From the NCBI RefSeq assembly GCF_000189275.1, contig NZ_AEVT01000106.1, positions 19,846 through 83,845 of the forward strand: a stretch of 64,000 nucleotides of DNA, given 5' to 3'. The stretch is from Vibrio sinaloensis DSM 21326. GTDB taxonomy: Bacteria > Pseudomonadota > Gammaproteobacteria > Enterobacterales > Vibrionaceae. The translations under genes were made by a program, and so were the position numbers. Each line of letters opens with the position of its first letter. The first letter of the stretch is position 1. Positions 8,650 through 17,043 of this stretch are shown here, in pieces. The notes under the pieces were generated by a model. It had not been told where the DNA came from. It did no database searches and worked only from the letters and a program-made list of their open reading frames with translations.

Positions 8650-10254
8650 ATGATTAGAGCGTTTTTGATCCTATGGCTAGCCGTGTTTGGGCCAATCGTT
8701 TTGCTCATTTTCCCCAATCAGATGAACCCGATTCAGCGATTAAATGAAGCGTTTTCTGAACAGTTTTTTCAGCAAATATATTCCGTCAACTTTGACATTT
8801 TATCAGATAAGCTGCGCCATCAACCTAAAGACAAGTGGTCACCCATCATTGAGCAATACGCGAGCCACTTTGCTTATCCGTTAAAACTTGCTCAGTTGTC
8901 CGACTATCAATCAGACGACACGTTATACCAGTCTTTAGTCGCAGGTGAAGTGTCATTTTTGTACGACGACCCTATGGCTCTAATTCAACGCGTTGACGAC
9001 AGTGAGCACGTCATCTATTTCGCTTTGAACGAGTCCACCGAGCTCGCAGTACTCAACCAAGCCAAAGGCACATTATTTCTCGCGGCAGAACATCTAAGAA
9101 CCCTTCCACCGGAGCAGTGGCAACAAGACCTCGCGAGACAAAATCAGAAAATCCCATTCGCCATAAGCTTGAAAACCGAGTCAGACCTTTCCAGCGTTGA
9201 GCATCAAGCTGTCCGCCACGCGAATAACCAAGCAGTCAGTTACCTTAATGACCATGGCCAGGTAGAGCTTCTTGCCCCCGTTGTACCAGGAACATGGTTA
9301 CACGTACACGATGATCTTTCTCAAGCGACGCAACTTAAACTAACCACAGCAATAGGGTTGCTGTTTTTCTTACTCATTTCTATCGCTTTAGTCATTTGGG
9401 TCTACCCATTATGGCGCGACCTCAAGCGCTTAGTTCGAACTGCGAACGAGTTTGGTAACGGTCAATTATCTAAGCGGGCAACCACGAGTCGAATGTCTAT
9501 GGTGTCCCAACTCGGCCTCTCGTTTAACCGCATGGCCGATAACATTGAAAGTTTAATTGCAGGCCAAAAAGAGCTCACTAATGCGGTGGCTCATGACCTA
9601 AGAACACCGCTATATCGACTACGTTTTGCATTGGAAATGCTTGACGACCAGGACACCACACCCAGTCAACGAGAGAAATATCGTCGTACGGTAGATTCCA
9701 GTTTGGAAGATTTGGATCATTTAATAAATCAAAACCTGTTGTTATCAAGGTACAGCCGCGTCGCTGACATTAGTCAGTTCGCGCATACTCATCTAGTTGT
9801 TCATCTAGAACAAGAAATCGACAGTTTTAAGCTGGAGCACCCAGAACTACAAGTTTTATTCTCCTGCTCCGAGACGCTAAGAACACAGCAGCTATTACTC
9901 GATAAAAACGCTTTGCTAAGAGCGTTCAGAAACCTGCTCAGCAATGCGGGTCGCTTCGCCGAGCAAACCATTCAGATTTCTTTTCGTCTCTCCGGCTCAC
10001 ATTATTTAATCTCGGTTGAAGACGATGGTCATGGGATATCTGATACGTGTTGGAAGCGTATTTTTGAGCCATTTGTGCAACTCGACAACCAAGCTCGAGG
10101 CAGTGGCCAAGGACATGGCTTGGGGCTCGCCATCGTCAAGCAGATTATGACTTGGCATGACGGAAATGTTGTCGTCAAACACTCAAACCTAGGAGGGGCC
10201 AAGTTTGTACTTAGTTGGCCAATACTAACAGAAAACCGTAATAGTAAATTGTGA
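8650..10254 (+). CDS. sensor histidine kinase, RstB-like
   Basis: This 534-residue inner-membrane kinase has a first membrane segment at residues 3-22, a periplasmic sensor of about 205 residues, and a second membrane segment near 230-252. A HAMP linker follows, then the HisKA motif NAVAHDLRTPLYRLR with phospho-acceptor H315, and a HATPase domain with N, G1 and G2 boxes (NLLSNAGRFA, VEDDGHGIS, GQGHGLGLAI). It is about 100 residues longer than E. coli RstB, the extra length lying in the periplasmic sensor. It is coupled to the upstream regulator; the signal is unknown. Confidence 0.9.
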   Translation: MIRAFLILWLAVFGPIVLLIFPNQMNPIQRLNEAFSEQFFQQIYSVNFDILSDKLRHQPKDKWSPIIEQYASHFAYPLKLAQLSDYQSDDTLYQSLVAGEVSFLYDDPMALIQRVDDSEHVIYFALNESTELAVLNQAKGTLFLAAEHLRTLPPEQWQQDLARQNQKIPFAISLKTESDLSSVEHQAVRHANNQAVSYLNDHGQVELLAPVVPGTWLHVHDDLSQATQLKLTTAIGLLFFLLISIALVIWVYPLWRDLKRLVRTANEFGNGQLSKRATTSRMSMVSQLGLSFNRMADNIESLIAGQKELTNAVAHDLRTPLYRLRFALEMLDDQDTTPSQREKYRRTVDSSLEDLDHLINQNLLLSRYSRVADISQFAHTHLVVHLEQEIDSFKLEHPELQVLFSCSETLRTQQLLLDKNALLRAFRNLLSNAGRFAEQTIQISFRLSGSHYLISVEDDGHGISDTCWKRIFEPFVQLDNQARGSGQGHGLGLAIVKQIMTWHDGNVVVKHSNLGGAKFVLSWPILTENRNSKL

Positions 10255-10355
10255 CCAAACAGGACACAAAGCGTCCATAAACCACCAACGACTCATCACT
10301 GATATCAATGCTAATTTTGACTGACCGTACATCTTGTCATTCAAAAGGACGCTCT

Positions 10356-11339
10356 ATGAATATTCGGCACATCGCTGTATCCATTTGCTTACTCTCACAC
10401 GCCGCTATCGCTCAACCTACTCTGTGGCAACCCGGTTTCAGTGGTTCAATCAGTATTAATGCTGGGTTTGGTCAAAACCAATCACAGCAAAATACGCACG
10501 ATGACAACGCTTTAACGACCACATTAAACAGCGATGGAAAGCAAACCAAACACGCTACGCCATTTATCCTCGGCCGTTTACAGTACAATACGGGCAATAC
10601 TCTAATTTATATAGGCAACAGCGAAGACCAAATAACGCAAGCGCAGTTCCAGGCTGAACTTGGCGTAGCCCAAAGAATCAGTAAAAGCGCCATCTTAACA
10701 GGGGCTGTTTTCGCTAACTTACCAGGAATGGATGAAGTATGGCGCGATCCTTACCTTATTAATCAAGATCGCCAAACCAGTGAGCAGCAAGTCGCTGGCG
10801 TGAGAGTTGCGGCTGATTTTTCAACCTTCTTCCCCATCTCTGTTAAGTATGCATACGCTCAAAACAATATTGAGCAAGATGAAATAGGTGCTTCACAAAA
10901 CCTTTCGGCGTCGCAACGCGATATGCTCGACCGAGAAAGTCAGTATCAGCGGTTTGGTAGCGAATTCACCTTCCCTTTGCATCGCGCGTTAGTTATATCG
11001 CCAGCCCTTTACTACACGGTCAGGAATGCCAAAGGCCAAGCCCATTCTTTCAGCCAGCTAAGTGCTCAGCTTTCTCTCACTTACTCTCATCAGCAACACA
11101 CTTTGATAACAACAGTACGTAACAGTTCAACCGCATTTGAACAAGAGAATCCCGTTTTTGATAGTAAGCAGGACCAACAAAGCATGGGGATATTCTCTGT
11201 TTACAGCTATGCAGGAGTATTTGGCTGGCGCAATACCCAATTGAACATAATGGCTGGGTATCAAACGACTGACTCGGACATCGATTTCTATAACAGTCAG
11301 GACAGTTTTGTGTCTACTGGCATGAGTTACAACTTTTAA
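10356..11339 (+). CDS. DUF2860 outer-membrane protein
   Basis: The start at 10356 is preferred over 10308 because AAAGGACG precedes it and it begins a normal signal peptide (MNIRHIAVSICLLSHAAIAQ). The mature part opens with PGFSGSISINAGFG, typical of DUF2860 proteins of Vibrio, and alternates polar and aromatic residues up to a final MSYNF, the usual end of an outer-membrane beta-barrel. The product is 327 residues, and its function is not known. The stop overlaps the next frame (TAATG), and the two-component genes lie about 100 bp upstream on the same strand, suggesting a regulated operon. Confidence 0.75.
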   Translation: MNIRHIAVSICLLSHAAIAQPTLWQPGFSGSISINAGFGQNQSQQNTHDDNALTTTLNSDGKQTKHATPFILGRLQYNTGNTLIYIGNSEDQITQAQFQAELGVAQRISKSAILTGAVFANLPGMDEVWRDPYLINQDRQTSEQQVAGVRVAADFSTFFPISVKYAYAQNNIEQDEIGASQNLSASQRDMLDRESQYQRFGSEFTFPLHRALVISPALYYTVRNAKGQAHSFSQLSAQLSLTYSHQQHTLITTVRNSSTAFEQENPVFDSKQDQQSMGIFSVYSYAGVFGWRNTQLNIMAGYQTTDSDIDFYNSQDSFVSTGMSYNF

Positions 11340-11356
11340 TGAAGGAGCACCAAAGA

Positions 11357-12391
11357 ATGAACGTAATCAGGTTAATGATGGTGTTATTTGCAATCACCAC
11401 TTTGGGATGTGTTGATGACGCAACCGATGCAGAAAAGTACACGAAGCCGACCGTAGATGCGGGAGCAGATCAGGTGCAAACACTGCCGATCAATAGCCTA
11501 ACTCTGCGAGGCTCGGCTAAAACCTACCCAAAGCACCTCTACAAAATAAAGTCGACACGTTGGAGCCAAGTCTCTGGTCCGCAGCAACTGGCAATACTCA
11601 ATGCAGACGAACTCGCAGCGACCGTCCTTAATCCAACCATTGCTGGAACCTATGAGTTCGAGTTTTATGCCAAAGACAGCCTTGGGCGTACCAATACTGA
11701 TCGAGTCAAAGTGATACTTCGCGCTGCGCAACCAATCCAACAGGCTCAATCAACGACTAGCTATACCGATGACTACGAAGCTATGTGGAACTACGTGGTT
11801 ACCGAATATGCAGATTACGCCAACATTGAAGATAAATGGCAGCAACTTTACCAACCATATTGGGTAAAAACAGCCGAGGCGAGTTCAGAGGAAGCGTGGC
11901 AAAAAATACTCGTAGAAATTGAGCAGGAACTAGGCTTAGCCAACCTTACTCTTGCTCAAGCACAGCAGAGAGTCGCTCAACCTTTAAGTTGGGAATGGTA
12001 CAATAACAATGGCATCGCAGAAGTGAAGATTAAGAATGCTCATGTCGACCATTTAGACGAAATCAATCAGCAAGTTGCCAGCATGTTAGCGCTTTCACCA
12101 GACCTGTATAAGATCCAGCTTCAGTTGCTCGACGCACAAACTCTGGATCGTCAAACACAGTTGATGCTGATGCAAATATTTTCCACTTCGAAGTCTGGGC
12201 TCTGTATACACAATCAACTTAGGCAACATGATTGTATTACGATCAAAGCTAACCCTTATCTAAAAGGGTTAGATGTCGAACTGATTACTGTCAACGCCGA
12301 CTCAGAAAGAGCCGAGCTAAGACACTTTTTCAACGCTTCTTTAAGCGAAGTAAACATCCTATTAATTCCGGAATTAAGGCTACCCAAGTAA
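11357..12391 (+). CDS. probable lipoprotein with PKD/Ig-like N-terminal domain
   Basis: I chose ATG 11357 over 11339 because GAAGGAG (11341-11347) lies 9 bp before it. The product (344 aa) begins with a short hydrophobic segment ending TTLGC, a lipobox that is unusual in having Thr at -3. Residues about 28-125 look like a PKD/Ig-like beta-sandwich (VDAGADQVQTLP, then TIAGTYEFEFYAKDSLGRT), a fold often involved in surface interactions. The remaining 210 residues are unrecognised and rich in Gln, Leu and Trp. It directly follows the DUF2860 porin-like gene, so the two may act together in the outer membrane. Function unknown. Confidence 0.65.
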   Translation: MNVIRLMMVLFAITTLGCVDDATDAEKYTKPTVDAGADQVQTLPINSLTLRGSAKTYPKHLYKIKSTRWSQVSGPQQLAILNADELAATVLNPTIAGTYEFEFYAKDSLGRTNTDRVKVILRAAQPIQQAQSTTSYTDDYEAMWNYVVTEYADYANIEDKWQQLYQPYWVKTAEASSEEAWQKILVEIEQELGLANLTLAQAQQRVAQPLSWEWYNNNGIAEVKIKNAHVDHLDEINQQVASMLALSPDLYKIQLQLLDAQTLDRQTQLMLMQIFSTSKSGLCIHNQLRQHDCITIKANPYLKGLDVELITVNADSERAELRHFFNASLSEVNILLIPELRLPK

Positions 12392-12413
12392 ATCTAGCGA
12401 GCTGAATACCAAA

Positions 12414-12437
12414 AAAGCGATGCCTATGCATCGCTTT
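12414..12437. terminator. bidirectional terminator
   Basis: AAAGCGATGC (12414-12423), loop CTAT, GCATCGCTTT (12428-12437). A-rich and T-rich flanks allow it to serve both the lipoprotein gene and the convergent recR operon. Confidence 0.85.
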
Positions 12438-12444
12438 CGTTTAT

Positions 12445-13047
12445 TTAACCTAACTTCTGTCTACCGAGTAGAGAGTGGGATAACGTTGTGCCATCGACTA
12501 ATTCCAGCTCGCCTCCAACAGGAACACCGTGAGCAATTCGGCTAGCGGACACTTGGCTCTCCTTACATAACTCTGCAATGTAATGAGCCGTCGCTTCTCC
12601 CTCAACTGTCGGGTTAGTGGCCAATATTACTTCGGAGATATCACCGCGACGCAGGCGATAGTCCAAAACATCTAAGCCGATATCACTTGGCCCGATCCCA
12701 TCAAGCGGTGATAGGTGCCCCATTAAAACAAAATAACGTCCTGAGTACTGGCCTGTCGCTTCAACTGCAGCAATGTCTGCAGGGCTTTCAACCACACAAA
12801 GTTGTCCATTTTCTTGTCGCTTGGGGTTAGTGCAGATGTGACACACTTCTTCTTCGGTGAAAGTGCGGCATTCACTACAGTGACCAATCTCGGTCATCGC
12901 CTGACTGAGAGCATCAGCTAACTGCAATCCGCCTTTTCTATCGCGCTGTAACAAATGAAAGGCCATACGCTGAGCCGACTTGGGGCCAACCCCAGGTAGA
13001 CAACGTAAGGCCTCCATCAATTGTTCCAGCATATGACTGGTACGCAT
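12445..13047 (-). CDS. recR: recombination protein RecR
   Basis: This 200-residue protein has an N-terminal helix-hairpin-helix (ALRCLPGVGPKSAQRMAFHL), a four-cysteine zinc finger (CSECRTFTEEEVCHIC), a Toprim domain (VVESPADIAAVEATGQYSG) and a C-terminal Walker-B-like tail. RecR works with RecF and RecO to load RecA at single-strand gaps. It is the last gene of the dnaX-ybaB-recR unit, 16 bp after ybaB, the conserved order in gammaproteobacteria. The length equals that of E. coli RecR (201). Confidence 0.97.
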   Translation of the reverse strand: MRTSHMLEQLMEALRCLPGVGPKSAQRMAFHLLQRDRKGGLQLADALSQAMTEIGHCSECRTFTEEEVCHICTNPKRQENGQLCVVESPADIAAVEATGQYSGRYFVLMGHLSPLDGIGPSDIGLDVLDYRLRRGDISEVILATNPTVEGEATAHYIAELCKESQVSASRIAHGVPVGGELELVDGTTLSHSLLGRQKLG

Positions 13048-13063
13048 TAACTAACCTTGTCGA

Positions 13064-13393
13064 TTAGAACGGCATCTTCATACCTGGTGGTAGTTGCATA
13101 CCGCCAGTTACGCCAGCCATTTTCTCTTTTTGAGTTTCTTCAACGCGGCGAGCAGCATCGTTGAATGCAGCAGCGATAAGATCTTCAAGCATCTCTTTGT
13201 CGTCTTCCATCAAGCTTTCATCGATTTCTACACGACGTACGCTGTGGCTACCAGTAATCGTTACTTTCACTAGGCCAGCACCAGACTCACCCGTTACTTC
13301 CATATTCGCGATTTCTTCTTGAAGCTTTTGCATACGCTCTTGCATTTGCTGGGCTTGCTTCATCAAGTTGCCCATACCGCCTTTACCAAACAT
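13064..13393 (-). CDS. ybaB: YbaB/EbfC nucleoid-associated protein
   Basis: This 109-residue protein is Met/Gln-rich at the N-terminus (GNLMKQAQQMQERMQKL) with the conserved ending GMQLPPGMKMPF. The family forms dimers that bind DNA with little sequence preference. It lies between dnaX and recR as in E. coli, 74 bp downstream of dnaX. Confidence 0.96.
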   Translation of the reverse strand: MFGKGGMGNLMKQAQQMQERMQKLQEEIANMEVTGESGAGLVKVTITGSHSVRRVEIDESLMEDDKEMLEDLIAAAFNDAARRVEETQKEKMAGVTGGMQLPPGMKMPF

Positions 13394-13467
13394 GTTTATC
13401 TCTCTGGTTAGTTAGCTTGTTTCGTTATTAGATGAGGTTGAAAGAGTGATTTTTCAACCCCGAAAAA

Positions 13468-15600
13468 TTATATCGGTCTCACACTGTCTTTATCGAGCTC
13501 GGCTGCAAAACGCATTTCGATGAACTTAACGTGCTCATCTTTTTCTAGGCTATCAAACGCATTTTGTAGTTTGCCTTGATACAGTGTATCTCTTAATTCT
13601 AGTGGGGTTTCACCACTTTCACCGACTTGAACGCTCAGGTGACACTCTTCACCTAACACTTGATTCAGCGCACTTAGCAACTCGCTTTGTGCTCGGTCAG
13701 TGTTTAAATGCGCTTGCTGTGGTCTTAGTGTCAGTAAGATCGAAGTTCCGTTCTTCTCGTAATATGAGTTAAGCGCAAGCTGTTCGGTTAGCTTAGCCGT
13801 CTCTAACTGGCTGATTAGTTTCGCCCAATCACTTTGCTCAAGACTTTCCACCACCAGTTTTTGCACCATTTCTGGTGTTTTTTCATGCTCTAAAGCTTTC
13901 TTTAACTGGGTTGGTGTTAGCTCCGTTTTCTGCGGCTTCTTTTGCGGCAAAATCGGCTTCCAACGATAAGCTTCATCTTTATCAGGCTCAGCAGTCGCGA
14001 TTGCATTTGGGTTAGACAATGGCGACACCTGCGCAGTTCCACCGTGTTTTTGTGCAACACGGTCTAATACTGAACTTGGTTTTTCAGATGTCGCTTTAGT
14101 CTTTTTTGGCGCTTGACCTTGGGTACTGTCTGTAGCGGAAGAAAGCCCTTTACGCTGAGAGCGCAGTTGATGACGCAAACCACTAATTGGCCCTGAGTTA
14201 CGGGGCTGCTGCGCTGGTGCGTGCTGTGCTGGCGCAGAAGACTGAGGCTGCACTGCTTGTTCATATTGGGCAGGAGACTCATCGTACATAGGAGGTGCAT
14301 CATACTGAGGAGGCTCAGACATATAGTGCGGAGGTGCGTCGTAGCTCTGTTCTGGTGTAGGAACAGGCTGCTGAGTCATTGCAGTAGGTCTTGTTAGTGC
14401 GGGAGCTTGAGCAGCAGGAGCCGGTGTTGGTGCAGCCTGTTGTGCTTGCGGCGCGTTTTGCTCTACAGCGACATTAACTGACGCTTGTGTAGAGATAACA
14501 TTAGCCTGTGGTTTCGAGGCGGGTCTAAACGCCATCATGCGTAACACAACCATCTCTAGGCCAATGCGCTCAGAAGGCGCTAAAGGAAGATCTTGCCGAC
14601 CTTTAAGCGCAATTTGGTAGTAAAGTTGAACGTCTTGTGGCGACAACTCACGACTGAGCAGTTCGATTTTATCTGCATCTGGCTGGGATTTATCTAAGGT
14701 CGATGGCAATGCTTGATACATCGCCATACGGTGTAATTGGGTAGCGAGTTGCTGGAGCAAACCATCCCATTCGACACCGTTTTGAGCTAGAGCAGACAAG
14801 GTTTCCATCGCTTGCTCAGGCTGCTTAGAACTGATCGACTCGAGCAAATGCAACGCCTGATCTGTGTCTAATGTGCCCAGCATATGAGCAACGCTTTCCG
14901 CCATTACGGAGCCATTGCCAAGTGCAATCGCTTGGTCTGTCAAGCTCAAAGCATCACGCATACTGCCATCGGCTGCATGAGCAATCATACCCAAGGCGCG
15001 TGGCTCTGAGGTCACCGCTTCATGACCCAAAATATGATCCAGTTGCTCATGAATAGTATCAACAGTGATTGGCTTTAAGTGAAACTGTAAACAACGAGAC
15101 AGTATCGTTACCGGCAATTTCTGTGGATCCGTTGTCGCTAATAGGAACTTCACATACTCAGGCGGCTCTTCAAGCGTTTTTAATAAGGCATTGAAGCTAT
15201 GACGAGAGAGCATGTGAACTTCATCGATCAGATAAACCTTAAACCGTCCACGAGCAGGTTTGTACTGAACGTTATCGAGTAATTCACGAGTATCTTCGAC
15301 CTTAGTACGTGAAGCAGCATCGATTTCAAGTAGATCAACGAAACGGCCTTCGTCGATCTCTTTACAAGTATCACATTGACCACATGGTGTCGCGGTAATA
15401 CCTGTTTCACAGTTTAACCCTTTGGCAAACAATCGACCTATGGTGGTTTTACCCACACCACGGGTGCCACTAAATAAGTAGGCATGGTGGAGTCGATTTT
15501 GGGCTAAAGCATTCTCTAATGCTGTTAAGACATGACTTTGCCCTACTACTTCATTGAACTTAGTAGGGCGCCACTTTCGCGCTAAGGCAAGATAACTCAT
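13468..15600 (-). CDS. dnaX: DNA polymerase III subunits tau and gamma
   Basis: Full-length tau is 710 residues. The N-terminal AAA+ clamp-loader ATPase has the P-loop GTRGVGKTT (residues 45-53), a cysteine zinc module (PCGQCDTC), the DEVHML box and the sensor-1 region. A long Pro/Gln/Ala-rich linker (about 365-540) follows, with a C-terminal domain that binds DnaB and polymerase alpha. Codons 499-500 carry an A AAA AAG slippery heptamer that would give a 501-residue gamma subunit (separate entry). The linker is longer than in E. coli (643-residue tau). The gene precedes ybaB-recR and follows apt by 14 bp. Confidence 0.97.
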   Translation of the reverse strand: MSYLALARKWRPTKFNEVVGQSHVLTALENALAQNRLHHAYLFSGTRGVGKTTIGRLFAKGLNCETGITATPCGQCDTCKEIDEGRFVDLLEIDAASRTKVEDTRELLDNVQYKPARGRFKVYLIDEVHMLSRHSFNALLKTLEEPPEYVKFLLATTDPQKLPVTILSRCLQFHLKPITVDTIHEQLDHILGHEAVTSEPRALGMIAHAADGSMRDALSLTDQAIALGNGSVMAESVAHMLGTLDTDQALHLLESISSKQPEQAMETLSALAQNGVEWDGLLQQLATQLHRMAMYQALPSTLDKSQPDADKIELLSRELSPQDVQLYYQIALKGRQDLPLAPSERIGLEMVVLRMMAFRPASKPQANVISTQASVNVAVEQNAPQAQQAAPTPAPAAQAPALTRPTAMTQQPVPTPEQSYDAPPHYMSEPPQYDAPPMYDESPAQYEQAVQPQSSAPAQHAPAQQPRNSGPISGLRHQLRSQRKGLSSATDSTQGQAPKKTKATSEKPSSVLDRVAQKHGGTAQVSPLSNPNAIATAEPDKDEAYRWKPILPQKKPQKTELTPTQLKKALEHEKTPEMVQKLVVESLEQSDWAKLISQLETAKLTEQLALNSYYEKNGTSILLTLRPQQAHLNTDRAQSELLSALNQVLGEECHLSVQVGESGETPLELRDTLYQGKLQNAFDSLEKDEHVKFIEMRFAAELDKDSVRPI
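14096..14107 (-). promoter_or_regulatory. programmed -1 ribosomal frameshift site in dnaX
   Basis: On the minus strand the zero frame reads CCA AAA AAG ACT AAA, so the heptamer A AAA AAG (14107-14101) is in the correct phase. A -1 slip makes the next codons GAC TAA, ending gamma at residue 501, one codon after the slip. An SD-like AAGG lies about 9 bases upstream of the heptamer, as in E. coli dnaX where such a sequence stimulates slippage. A short CTGAA/TTCAG stem can form downstream but looks weak. Confidence 0.8.
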
Positions 15601-15614
15601 GAATCTATATCCGA

Positions 15615-16160
15615 TTAGTGACCTTCGAACTCACAGATGCTGTATACGTTCAGACCTAGGCCTTCAAGACGCTTATCGCCACCGATTTCCGGCAGGTTGA
15701 TGACAAACGCAGCGTGCTCTACAACACCGCCAAGTTGACGAATCAGTTTTGTTGTCGCTTCGATGGTACCACCTGTTGCCAGAAGATCATCAACAACCAG
15801 CACTTTATCACCTTCGACGATTGCGTCTGTATGAATTTCAAGCGTATCTGTGCCGTACTCAAGTTCGTAGGATTGCGCCACAGTCTCGCGTGGTAATTTA
15901 CCTGGTTTACGAACCGGAACAAATCCAACACCTAATTCTAGCGCTAGAGGAGCACCAAACAAGAAACCGCGTGCTTCGGTACCCACGATTTTAGTAAAGC
16001 CCATAGATTGGTACTTCTCGACCAACAGTTTGATCGTCGCTTGGTAAGCGGCAGGGTCTTCCATCAGACTGGTTACATCACGGAATAGAATGCCTGGTTT
16101 TGGGTAGTCTTGGATGCTTTTAATACTAGATTTGATCAGTGTGAGTGTTTCAGTTGTCAT
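15615..16160 (-). CDS. apt: adenine phosphoribosyltransferase
   Basis: This 181-residue enzyme converts adenine and PRPP to AMP and pyrophosphate in purine salvage. The PRPP-binding motif VLVVDDLLATGGTIEAT is complete, and the adenine-side motifs (GTEARGFLFGAPLA, PVRKPGKLP) are present. It lies directly upstream of dnaX on the same strand, an arrangement shared with E. coli. The 14-bp spacing suggests cotranscription. Confidence 0.97.
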   Translation of the reverse strand: MTTETLTLIKSSIKSIQDYPKPGILFRDVTSLMEDPAAYQATIKLLVEKYQSMGFTKIVGTEARGFLFGAPLALELGVGFVPVRKPGKLPRETVAQSYELEYGTDTLEIHTDAIVEGDKVLVVDDLLATGGTIEATTKLIRQLGGVVEHAAFVINLPEIGGDKRLEGLGLNVYSICEFEGH

Positions 16161-16299
16161 ATTTCATTACTTAGATTGGCTAGGCTTGGTGGTTTATATA
16201 ATAAGTATTCTTCAAGCGGTAGCGTGGGTTCTCTGCACAATGCAAGGCCGAATACATAATCGGCATGCTGACTAAAAATTTTGTGCCTAAAAAACAAAC

Positions 16300-16317
16300 G
16301 CCCACTCGAAGGTGGGC
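16300..16317 (-). terminator. intrinsic terminator of ybaN
   Basis: GCCCAC (16300-16305), 6-base loop, GTGGGC (16312-16317), followed on the minus strand by GTTTGTTTTTT. It separates ybaN from apt, which therefore has its own promoter within 16161-16299. Confidence 0.8.
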
Positions 16318-16333
16318 ACGCTTCCTTGCAATC

Positions 16334-16738
16334 TTAGTGATTTTCTTCCTTGTCAGCAAGGTGCTCCATCACAGGCAAACGAATAAACCAAGTTAAGAGT
16401 AGCGCCAACATAACCAGTAGCATAACTTTTAGCCACCAGTTGGGGACAAACCAAATCGAAAAGCTGAAACTGAGCAGAATATAGATCGCCCCCCGTTGCT
16501 TCACTTTGGTCGTGACGGCCTTATGGCTATGCCAATTATCGAGGATCGGGCCAAACGTTTTGTGTTGATGGAGCCAGCGATGAAATCTGGGACTGCTGCG
16601 CATAAAACATGCACTAGCAAGAAGGATGAAAGGCGTTGTCGGTAAAAGTGGCAGGAATATGCCTAGAAAGCCTAGGCACAAGCATGTAATACCAACAATA
16701 TTTAAACCAAGTCTACGAATACTGATGGCATGCTCCAA
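16334..16738 (-). CDS. ybaN: YbaN-family inner-membrane protein (DUF454)
   Basis: This 134-residue protein has membrane helices at about 12-45 and 85-125 and the family motif LPLLPTTPFILLASACFMRSS followed by a conserved basic loop (PRFHRWLHQHKTFGPIL). The biological role of DUF454 proteins is not known. It sits next to apt and dnaX as in enterobacteria. A 43-residue membrane protein gene ends 8 bp upstream and is probably cotranscribed. Confidence 0.88.
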   Translation of the reverse strand: MEHAISIRRLGLNIVGITCLCLGFLGIFLPLLPTTPFILLASACFMRSSPRFHRWLHQHKTFGPILDNWHSHKAVTTKVKQRGAIYILLSFSFSIWFVPNWWLKVMLLVMLALLLTWFIRLPVMEHLADKEENH

Positions 16739-16746
16739 TCTGGTAT

Positions 16747-16878
16747 CTAGAAGCCTGCATATCCGTTAAATACACGGATCCAAGTCAATGTCGCTGGAAG
16801 TGTAGGGATAAGTAGGACTGCAATAAAACCTAAAAAGTAAAAGATATTATAAGGTTCTTTAAAATCTTTGTCTGCCAT
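16747..16878 (-). CDS. 43-residue single-helix membrane protein
   Basis: This short frame begins MADKDFKEPYNIFYFLGF and has one hydrophobic segment (about residues 12-32) broken by prolines (LLIPTLPATLTW), ending in NGYAGF. It lies 8 bp upstream of ybaN on the same strand. The Shine-Dalgarno is weak (AGAGAAGC). The acidic/basic N-terminus, clean membrane segment and operon position support a real gene; the function is unknown. Confidence 0.6.
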   Translation of the reverse strand: MADKDFKEPYNIFYFLGFIAVLLIPTLPATLTWIRVFNGYAGF

Positions 16879-16914
16879 GGGAATGCTTCTCTAAATGTAG
16901 GTGACGACTTATTA

Positions 16915-16948
16915 AACCCACGTTAATTGAGCGTTAACGCATTGGGTT
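16915..16948. other. two-tier inverted repeat
   Basis: AACCCA-CGTTAA (16915-16926), loop TTGAGCG, TTAACG-CAT-TGGGTT (16934-16948), with ATTTTTG following on the plus strand. It lies between the rssB-like stop and the small membrane gene. It could end minus-strand transcription from rssB or be a 5' UTR element; the T-rich side is on the plus strand, where no gene precedes it. Confidence 0.35.
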
Positions 16949-17043
16949 ATTTTTGTTTCGGCGGACTATACCCTATTCTGTGCCCTACAAACACCGAATA
17001 AAATCAGGGTTATTAAGATTTCTATGACTAGTGAGAGGGGTGC

